From the NCBI GenBank assembly GCA_944359595.1, contig CALVSV010000120.1:1-10422 (forward strand): a DNA stretch of 10,422 nucleotides, read 5' to 3'. Shown in pieces: positions 5,394 through 10,422 of this stretch; position 1 is the stretch's first letter, and each line of letters starts with the position of its first letter. The notes beneath the pieces are model-generated. The model worked only from the letters and a program-made list of their open reading frames with translations, was not told the origin of the DNA and searched no databases. Position numbers and translations under genes: made by a program. Origin of the DNA: an uncultured Bacilli bacterium (GTDB lineage Bacteria > Bacillota_I > Bacilli_A > RF39 > UBA660).

Positions 5394-7646
5394 ATGAAAA
5401 AGAATGGTTTTACATTAATTGAATTAGTTGTAACTATTGCTATTATATTAGCTATTACGGCAATAGCTGTACCTTCTACAATATCATTAATAAATAGGAG
5501 TAAGAATAGTGAATATAATGGTTATATAGATAGCTTTGTTGCTTTATCTAAAACTTATTTTTCAGATATGGGATATCAAGAAGATAAGGTTGTTAATAAT
5601 GTGTGTTATCAAATTACTTTAGATACTTTAGAAGATAAACAGTATTTAGAAGATATTCCAATAAATCCTAAAACTAGTGAAAAATTTAAGGGTGGAGTAG
5701 AAATAAAATTAGAAGGTGGAAAGGTAAACTATAAATACGTAGAAAATAGTAGTTGTATAGCTCCTACTAATGATTTATTAGCTAATATCGATGATGATAG
5801 CGTTATAAATATGTCTGAAAGTGGGGATTATGAAAATATATTATTAGATGTTCCTACAATTGTTAGACAACTTATGGCAAAAGGTAATCCATTATATATC
5901 CAATCTCCGAAAACTATTGAAAGATCTGGAATGTTTATGGATCAAGATGATTTTGGCACAACATATTATTTTTATGGTAGTAGGGGTTATATAAATAATA
6001 TAGTTGAATTTGCAGGACATAAATGGATTATCACAAGAGTGAATGGCGATGAAACAGTAAGACTTGTTTTATATGATACAATAAATATGAATGAGGATAA
6101 TACTAAAACTGATAGTAATGGTATAAGAGTAAGTGAGTATGGTACACATGTATTTAAATATGAAGATGAAAATCCAAATGATGATTATAGAAATGAATAT
6201 ATAAATAATATTCAAATGTATAATATTATACATGAATTACCTATTACATCTAATCATACTGGTAGTCTTGGTGGATATACAGATACACTAAATACAACTA
6301 TAAGTAATTATACAGTAAGTACTTTTTTAGAAAATTGGATAGATGAAGAAATATCTGATAAAAGCAAATTAGTATCAAATGTTAGTTCTGATGGTAAAAG
6401 ATATTTTTGCTCTGAATTTCCTACTAATAATACTAATTATAAATGTAATGCTTCAAATAATAATACAGTAGTAACTAACAATTTATTATCAAAACATGAT
6501 ATAGAACAAGCTGGATTCGATGAGTTCTCAATAAATAGTTTTCTATCAAATGGGGAAAAATGGATAACTAATTCATTTAACAATAGTACTTATGTTTCTA
6601 TATGTGATGCACAAGGTGCGAGTAAAAGTAATTATTGTAATACAAGTGATTGGGAATATACTGATATTACTGGTCCAGGCTTCATAATTACTAATAAACT
6701 TGAAGCATCACACAATTATTATTATGTAAATAATTCAAAACTTTCCAATAAAAATTTAATATCTGTAACGGGAAATTATTTGCCGGACTATGTGGTTGAT
6801 AAAAACGTAAAAAGAACACTTTATGAAGAAGATGATAACGGAGATTATGTTCGATATTGGCCAAATACAAAATGGCCATTTTATAAAAATGTAAAAGAAG
6901 CATACCAATTAAAAGATAGGTATTTTGTTAAACCTGACGATTTTGATTCAATTACTCATGTAAGAACCAATGGTAAATATATACCTAAAGATGAGGCAAT
7001 ATATTATTATACTGGACGTTATTATTATAAATTAACAATTGGAGAAATAGAATTTGTAAAAGTAGGAAGTAGTTATAAAGAAATATATAACGGATTAAGA
7101 TATTCATTAAAAGATGGAGAGTATGTACCAGATAAAAATGGTATTTATGTTAAAACTTTAAGTGGAAACAAATATTATAATTTAAACGATTATGATTTAT
7201 ATGCATATAGATATGATGGAAATACAATAAAAACGGGTACGTACTACAAAATTACAAACGAAGATTTATATTATCATGATCCGCCATATTCATATCATGA
7301 GTTAGATACATCTATAGAATATGAGTTGATTGATGGACAATATTATCCTATAGTAAACACAAAAGATATTCGTAGCGCAGAATATGATAATAGATACTAT
7401 AGAGTAGAAACAAGAACTGCTATGGAAAATTACTATGAAACTATAGATACAAAAAGTAATGGAAAAGCACAAAGATATAAACAAGTAGAAGCTTCAGCGT
7501 ATGATTATAGACCACTTGAAATAACTGTTGAAAATATTGGGGTTAGACCTGTAATTAACTTAGCAAGCGATACAAGAATTAAATCTGGAGCAGGCACTTA
7601 CGACAATCCGTTTGTTCTTGAATTTACTGGTGGTACTAGTGAATAA
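5394..7646 (+). CDS. Giant type IV prepilin with large extracellular domain (750 residues)
   Basis: The N-terminus MKKNG^FTLIELVVTIAI is a textbook class III prepilin signal: cleavage after G5 by prepilin peptidase, Phe at +1, Glu at +5 (E10), then a hydrophobic helix to about residue 30 and a charged helix. Residues about 35-121 are a pilin-like head with C71 and C121. From about 180 a large domain begins (VEFAGHKWIITRVNGDETVRLVLYD region, 204-228). It ends in GVRPVINLASD (716-726) and SGAGTYDNPFVLEF. This pattern resembles the DUF6273-like domain of Firmicute surface proteins. Two short Cys pairs (C339/C351, C404/C415) lie inside it. Residues about 480-710 are Tyr-rich (about 40 Tyr in 230) with three degenerate repeats. 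Most type IV pilins have 100-200 residues, so this one is exceptional. GGAGG is seven bases before ATG. It is first in a four-gene pilin operon and could be a displayed adhesive subunit (inference). Confidence 0.88.
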   Translation: MKKNGFTLIELVVTIAIILAITAIAVPSTISLINRSKNSEYNGYIDSFVALSKTYFSDMGYQEDKVVNNVCYQITLDTLEDKQYLEDIPINPKTSEKFKGGVEIKLEGGKVNYKYVENSSCIAPTNDLLANIDDDSVINMSESGDYENILLDVPTIVRQLMAKGNPLYIQSPKTIERSGMFMDQDDFGTTYYFYGSRGYINNIVEFAGHKWIITRVNGDETVRLVLYDTINMNEDNTKTDSNGIRVSEYGTHVFKYEDENPNDDYRNEYINNIQMYNIIHELPITSNHTGSLGGYTDTLNTTISNYTVSTFLENWIDEEISDKSKLVSNVSSDGKRYFCSEFPTNNTNYKCNASNNNTVVTNNLLSKHDIEQAGFDEFSINSFLSNGEKWITNSFNNSTYVSICDAQGASKSNYCNTSDWEYTDITGPGFIITNKLEASHNYYYVNNSKLSNKNLISVTGNYLPDYVVDKNVKRTLYEEDDNGDYVRYWPNTKWPFYKNVKEAYQLKDRYFVKPDDFDSITHVRTNGKYIPKDEAIYYYTGRYYYKLTIGEIEFVKVGSSYKEIYNGLRYSLKDGEYVPDKNGIYVKTLSGNKYYNLNDYDLYAYRYDGNTIKTGTYYKITNEDLYYHDPPYSYHELDTSIEYELIDGQYYPIVNTKDIRSAEYDNRYYRVETRTAMENYYETIDTKSNGKAQRYKQVEASAYDYRPLEITVENIGVRPVINLASDTRIKSGAGTYDNPFVLEFTGGTSE
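6969..7406 (+). repeat. Tyr-rich degenerate repeats within the giant prepilin
   Basis: Three units share the pattern [N/D]-G-x-Y-x-P, a spacer of about 10-14 residues, then x-Y-Y-x-[L/V]. They are NGKYIP...RYYYKL (residues 526-547), DGEYVP...KYYNL (574-597) and DGQYYP...RYYRV (647-671). A partial fourth copy, GTYYKI, is at 615-620. The DNA copies have diverged, so the repeat is clear at protein level only. Confidence 0.6.
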
Positions 7647-8154
7647 TAGGGGAATAGCTATTCTTGAAAGTGTAATAGTTACTTCAACAGTTATAGTTAT
7701 GTTTACAGTGATGTATACTTATGTTTCACAATTAATATCTAATTATAATGCTAGAAATAAATATGATTTGGTAGAAAATACATACAAATTAAATAATATA
7801 CGTGCTTATATTTATTCATATGGAAATATCAATGATATTATATATGGTGATGTTATGTTAAATCCTAGAACTATTACATCAATTAAAAATCTTAATTTTA
7901 ATAATAATACTAAATATAATAATATATATATAGATATGTTGGATGATATGAATGTAGAAAGAATATATTTTATATACTCTGAATATATTGATGGTGATTT
8001 AACAAACGAGAGTGAACTTAGTACTGGTGATAATAATTTTGATAAATATATAAAATATATTACTAATAAATATAGATATAAGTATAGAATAGTAGCTAAA
8101 TTTAAAGATAATGAATATGCGCAAATTAAATTATGGGAGGTAGTTTCCTCATGA
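7639..8154 (+). CDS. Minor pilin-like protein 1 (171 residues)
   Basis: The short N-terminus MNNRG^IAILESVIVTSTVIV fits a prepilin: cleavage after G5, Ile at +1, Glu at +5, and a hydrophobic segment to about residue 31. The C-terminal part (about 35-171) is rich in Asn, Tyr, Ile and Asp, has no Cys, and matches no domain I recognise. The ILESV start recalls PilV/GspI-type minor pilins. I choose GTG at 7639, which overlaps the end of the giant prepilin gene by 8 bp and has GGTGG (7629-7633) five bases upstream. An in-frame ATG at 7612 would put nine extra residues (MFLNLLVVL) before the GTG codon, spoil the usual short basic leader, and overlap the upstream gene by 35 bp. It is translationally coupled both to the gene before it and, by an ATGA overlap, to the gene after it. 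Confidence 0.8.
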   Translation: MNNRGIAILESVIVTSTVIVMFTVMYTYVSQLISNYNARNKYDLVENTYKLNNIRAYIYSYGNINDIIYGDVMLNPRTITSIKNLNFNNNTKYNNIYIDMLDDMNVERIYFIYSEYIDGDLTNESELSTGDNNFDKYIKYITNKYRYKYRIVAKFKDNEYAQIKLWEVVSS

Positions 8155-8558
8155 GAAATAAAAATGGATATGCTTTATTTGAACTTGTTGTAAGCTTATC
8201 TTTTGTATTTATTGTTATTGTAAATATATTAAATGTTACTATATTACTTAGTAAAAAAGTAACTAATATATATAGTAGTAATAATATTAATAATACTATT
8301 AATTTGGTATCTAATAATATTGGTGAAGATTTATATAGTAATATTGGTGATGTATCATGTGATGCGGGAAGTGTTATAATTGATGAGAAAGAAATAACAA
8401 TTGATGATGGTATATTAAAATATGATGGTAATGAATATAAAAATAAAAATATAAAATTTAATAGTTTATCTTGCGAAGAAAAAGATGGATACTATAAAGT
8501 AAATATAAATTATAATGATGATGTTATAAATTTATATTCTCTTAAGAATGTGGGGTAA
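8151..8558 (+). CDS. Minor pilin-like protein 2, ComGF-like (135 residues)
   Basis: The N-terminus MRNKNG^YALFELVVSLSFVF is a prepilin signal with cleavage after G6, Tyr at +1 and Glu at +5 (E11), followed by a hydrophobic segment to about residue 34. The remaining part contains a short beta-rich section (VIIDEKEITIDDGILKYDG) with C70 and C108, which could form a disulfide. The plan resembles ComGF or PilW/GspJ-type minor pilins, but the family assignment is by shape and gene order only. ATG at 8151 overlaps the TGA of the previous gene (ATGA), with GGGAGG at 8135-8140. The earlier in-frame ATG at 8133 would place the ribosome binding site inside the gene and spoil the leader, so it is rejected. 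Confidence 0.8.
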   Translation: MRNKNGYALFELVVSLSFVFIVIVNILNVTILLSKKVTNIYSSNNINNTINLVSNNIGEDLYSNIGDVSCDAGSVIIDEKEITIDDGILKYDGNEYKNKNIKFNSLSCEEKDGYYKVNINYNDDVINLYSLKNVG

Positions 8559-8561
8559 TAT

Positions 8562-8753
8562 ATGAATAATAGTAAAGGAATTGTAACTACTTTAGCTGTT
8601 TTTGCAACATCTATATTTGGCATTACTTTGATATTAAGTGTTATTACTAGTATTAGAACCCAATATGAAAATAGTGATTATATAATAGAAAACGTTAATA
8701 ATGTTGTTAATAATAAAATTAATTTGATTGACGCTATAACAAAATTAAAATAA
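8562..8753 (+). CDS. Small pilin-like protein lacking Glu at +5, ComGG/GspK/PilX-like (63 residues)
   Basis: This tiny protein starts MNNSKG^IVTTLAVFATSIFG: a short leader with one Lys, a possible cleavage Gly (G6), then a hydrophobic segment to about residue 31 and a short polar Asn-rich tail. The +5 position is Leu, not Glu. Loss of Glu5 is known for GspK, the tip pseudopilin of type II secretion, and also for ComGG, the last pilin-like gene of the competence operon. Its position as the last gene of the operon fits that role. At 63 residues it is far shorter than those proteins and has almost no globular head, so it may be a reduced or degraded version. It starts 3 bases after the previous stop, with a TGGGG ribosome binding site at 8551-8555. 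A strong terminator begins at its stop codon. Confidence 0.7.
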   Translation: MNNSKGIVTTLAVFATSIFGITLILSVITSIRTQYENSDYIIENVNNVVNNKINLIDAITKLK

Positions 8754-8781
8754 TGTAAATAAGCTTTACATTATTTTTTTT
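8751..8781 (+). terminator. Rho-independent terminator of the pilin operon
   Basis: A perfect 9-bp stem (8751-8759 with 8765-8773), 5-nt loop TAAGC, and a run of eight T's (8774-8781). The left arm starts at the stop codon of the last pilin-like gene. Confidence 0.8.
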
Positions 8782-8793
8782 GTAATATATAAT
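8765..8793 (+). promoter_or_regulatory. Promoter of serS, with its -35 inside the terminator stem
   Basis: TTTACA (8765-8770, 5 of 6) and a perfect TATAAT (8788-8793) are exactly 17 bases apart, so this is the best promoter in the window. The -35 box is the right arm of the preceding terminator hairpin. Transcription near 8800 gives a leader of about 18 nt containing AAAGGAGG (8803-8810). There is no room for a T-box riboswitch. Confidence 0.7.
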
Positions 8794-8817
8794 AAGATTA
8801 TTAAAGGAGGAATAGTC

Positions 8818-10098
8818 ATGCTAGATATTAAATTTATTAGAGAAAATAAAGAAAAAGTATGTGAAAATATTAAAAAGAAATTCCAAGACTATAAATTACC
8901 ATATGTTGATGAAGTTATTAGTTTAGATAAAGATATTCGTGCTTTAAAACATGAAGGTGATGAACTAAGAAAAAAAAGAAATGATAAAAGTAGTGAAATA
9001 GGAAAATTAATGCGAGAAAAAAATATAGAAATGGCTAATCAAATAAAAGAAGAAGTAGTAAGAATAAATGAAAAATTAGTAGATATTGAAAAAGAAGAAG
9101 AAACTTTGAATGAGAAATTAAAAGAAAGAATGTTGGTTATTCCGAATATTATCGATGATTCTGTTCCTATTGGTGAAGACGACAGCAAAAATGTTGAAAT
9201 AGAAAAATTTGGAGACCCATTTGTACCAGATTATGAAATTCCATATCATGCAGATATTTGTGAAAGTTTAAATGGTTTAGATAAAGAGAGTGCAGGAAGA
9301 ACAAGTGGTAATGGTTTTTATTACTTAATGGGAGATATTGCAAGGCTTCATGAAGCAACTATTGCATATGCAAGGGATTTCATGATAGATAAGGGGTTTA
9401 CTTATTGTATTCCACCGTTTATGATTAGAAGTGATGTTGTAAATGGTGTTATGTCTTTTGCTGAAATGGAAGACATGATGTATAAAATAGAAGGTGAAGA
9501 TTTATATTTGATTGGTACATCTGAACATAGTATGATAGGTAAATTTAAAAATCAAATATTGAATGAAGATAAATTACCATTACTATTAACATCATATTCT
9601 CCATGTTTTAGAAAAGAAGTAGGAGCACATGGTATAGAAGAAAGAGGATTATATAGGGTACATCAATTTGAAAAGCAAGAAATGATAGTAATATGTAAAT
9701 TAGAAGATTCTATGAAATGGTATAATAAAATGTGGCAAATATCAGTAGAATTTTTTAGAAGTTTAAATATACCAGTTAGAACATTAGAATGTTGTAGTGG
9801 AGATTTGGCTGATTTAAAAGTTAAATCTTGTGATGTTGAAGCATGGAGTCCTAGACAAAAAAAATATTATGAAGTTGGATCATGTTCTACATTAGGTGAT
9901 GCACAAGCAAGAAGACTTGGAATTAGAATGAAGACTTGTGAAGGGAATAAATTTGTTGCGACTTTAAATAATACCGTTATAGCAAGCCCTAGAACACTTA
10001 TAGCTTTATTAGAATGTAATTATCAAAAAGATGGTAGTATTAAAATACCAAAAGTTTTACAACCTTATATGGGTGGAAAAGATACAATTAAGAATTAA
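8818..10098 (+). CDS. serS: Seryl-tRNA synthetase
   Basis: This is a full-length (426-residue) class II aminoacyl-tRNA synthetase that charges tRNA-Ser with serine. Residues about 1-110 form the tRNA-binding long coiled coil (DKDIRALKHEGDELRKKRND region). Motif 1 lies around 175-208 (IPPFMIRSDVV). The serine-binding TSE loop is GTSEHSM (233-239). Motif 2 is SPCFRKEVG...GLYRVHQFEKQEM (261-289, with R265, E267), and motif 3 is TLNNTVIASPRTLIALLE (382-399, with R392). The sequences CSGDLADLKVKSCDVEAW and TLNNTVIASPR differ from the common bacterial TLNGSGLAVGRT and recall archaeal SerRS. The stretch YRVHQFEKQE and the ending IPKVLQPYMGG are family-typical. ATG has a perfect AAAGGAGG seven bases upstream. 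It is transcribed alone from its own promoter, with a terminator overlapping its 3' end and no T-box. Confidence 0.95.
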   Translation: MLDIKFIRENKEKVCENIKKKFQDYKLPYVDEVISLDKDIRALKHEGDELRKKRNDKSSEIGKLMREKNIEMANQIKEEVVRINEKLVDIEKEEETLNEKLKERMLVIPNIIDDSVPIGEDDSKNVEIEKFGDPFVPDYEIPYHADICESLNGLDKESAGRTSGNGFYYLMGDIARLHEATIAYARDFMIDKGFTYCIPPFMIRSDVVNGVMSFAEMEDMMYKIEGEDLYLIGTSEHSMIGKFKNQILNEDKLPLLLTSYSPCFRKEVGAHGIEERGLYRVHQFEKQEMIVICKLEDSMKWYNKMWQISVEFFRSLNIPVRTLECCSGDLADLKVKSCDVEAWSPRQKKYYEVGSCSTLGDAQARRLGIRMKTCEGNKFVATLNNTVIASPRTLIALLECNYQKDGSIKIPKVLQPYMGGKDTIKN

Positions 10099-10116
10099 CT
10101 TAAAATGTATCTTTTT
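10081..10116 (+). terminator. Terminator overlapping the 3' end of serS
   Basis: GATACA (10081-10086) pairs with TGTATC (10106-10111), and TTAAG (10088-10092) with CTTAA (10099-10103), around a small internal bulge and a 6-nt loop holding the stop codon. Five T's follow (10112-10116). Confidence 0.6.
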
Positions 10117-10118
10117 AA

Positions 10119-10147
10119 TTTATAATTTATTAAAATTATGTTATAAT
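10119..10147 (+). promoter_or_regulatory. Candidate promoter of the thioredoxin-like gene
   Basis: TGTTATAAT at 10139-10147 is a perfect extended -10. TTTATA (10119-10124) is a weak -35 with 17-base spacing. Transcription near 10154 would leave a leader of roughly 37 nt. Confidence 0.5.
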
Positions 10148-10190
10148 TAATGCAATGAAATAGTATGTATTTTTGATGTAGGTGATGTAT

Positions 10191-10422
10191 ATGAAGTTTA
10201 ATAAAAAAAGTATGTTAATTATATTGATGTTAATAATTGTTATAGTTGCTATTATAATAGTTGTAGTTAGTAATAAAGATGTAGATGATGAAAAACGATT
10301 TAGTGAGGAGTATACTAGTGTGCCAATAAATAATAGATTTAAATATGCTAGTATAGATGAAGTATTAGATATAGTTAAAAATGATAGTGCAGTAATATAT
10401 TTAGGATATAGTGAGTGTGTAT
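10191..10422 (+). CDS. Membrane-anchored thioredoxin-like protein, N-terminal part (cut by window edge)
   Basis: Seventy-seven codons are visible. A short basic start (MKFNKKS) leads into one hydrophobic segment (about residues 8-27, MLIILMLIIVIVAIIIVVV), so the protein is anchored in the membrane with the rest outside. There is no Cys lipobox at the end of the segment. The outer part includes FKYASIDEVLDIVKNDSAVIYLGYSECV, which ends at the window edge. This pattern, in which IYLG[Y/F]xEC is normally followed by xxC, matches small secreted thioredoxin-like proteins of Firmicutes, where the CxxC pair does thiol-disulfide exchange. Only the first Cys is visible, so the active site cannot be confirmed. 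ATG is preceded by AGGTGA (10180-10185), five bases upstream. It may help the folding of Cys-containing surface proteins such as the pilins, but this is speculative. Confidence 0.65.
   Translation, partial: MKFNKKSMLIILMLIIVIVAIIIVVVSNKDVDDEKRFSEEYTSVPINNRFKYASIDEVLDIVKNDSAVIYLGYSECV

Noticed and set aside
6691..7484. Minus-strand open frames within the giant prepilin (6691-6903, 7302-7484)
   Set aside because: They arise opposite Tyr/Asn-rich codons and have no start signals or recognisable protein features.
7612..7638. ATG at 7612 as start of the first minor pilin
   Set aside because: It would add nine hydrophobic residues before the short leader and destroy the class III signal; GTG at 7639 gives a proper MNNRG leader.
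8754..8817. T-box riboswitch before serS
   Set aside because: Only 64 bases separate serS from the previous gene, and these are filled by a terminator and a promoter; there is no specifier stem or T-box sequence.
1..10422. TGA read as tryptophan (Mollicute code)
   Set aside because: Trp residues at conserved sites are TGG, and TGA ends the aminopeptidase and the first minor pilin at sensible positions.
1..10422. CRISPR array, tRNA or rRNA genes, insertion sequences or phage genes
   Set aside because: I saw no regularly spaced direct repeats, tRNA-like T-loop sequences, transposase motifs or phage structural genes on reading both strands.

Overview
The window is very AT-rich, uses TGG for Trp and reads TGA as stop (for example 3954-3956 and 8152-8154). 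Translation signals are of the Gram-positive kind (AAAGGAGG, AGGTGA), and the gene content includes ylbJ, ylbL, a clostridial-type M18 aminopeptidase and a ComG-like pilus. This points to a low-GC Firmicute (Bacilli or Clostridia), perhaps one of the uncultured gut Bacilli lineages. It is not a Mollicute that decodes TGA as Trp. The lineage is inferred, not proven.

Left part (1-2510): two genes run leftward, ylbJ (sporulation-type membrane transporter) and the start of a ComGA/PilB-like pilus assembly ATPase cut by the window edge. Divergent from ylbJ is ylbL, a membrane-anchored PDZ-Lon protease. Bacillus also keeps ylbJ and ylbL close together, but in one direction and with ylbK between them.

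Middle (2511-5335): a stand-alone M18 aminopeptidase is followed by a 417-residue protein of unknown function. That protein has a small N-terminal domain, a long Pro/Glu/Lys linker with a repeated IPSFE motif, and a C-terminal coiled coil.

Pilin operon (5394-8753): four tightly packed genes, all with class III (type IV prepilin) N-termini. The first is an exceptional 750-residue prepilin carrying a large extracellular domain interrupted by a Tyr-rich repeat segment. It is followed by three small pilin-like proteins of 171, 135 and 63 residues, translationally coupled by overlapping or near-abutting start codons. The last lacks the usual Glu at +5, as GspK and ComGG do. Together with the ATPase at the left edge they probably form a ComG-like or type IV pilus-like machine with a very large subunit. 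Prepilin peptidase and the platform protein (PilC/ComGB) are not in the window and may lie beyond the left edge.

Right part (8754-10422): serS has its own promoter and a rather archaeal-looking catalytic domain. It is followed by the beginning of a membrane-anchored thioredoxin-like protein, truncated just at its expected CxxC motif. Several promoters appear to overlap the terminator of the preceding gene, and predicted 5' leaders are only about 15-20 nt. No tRNA, rRNA, CRISPR array, insertion sequence or phage gene was seen.
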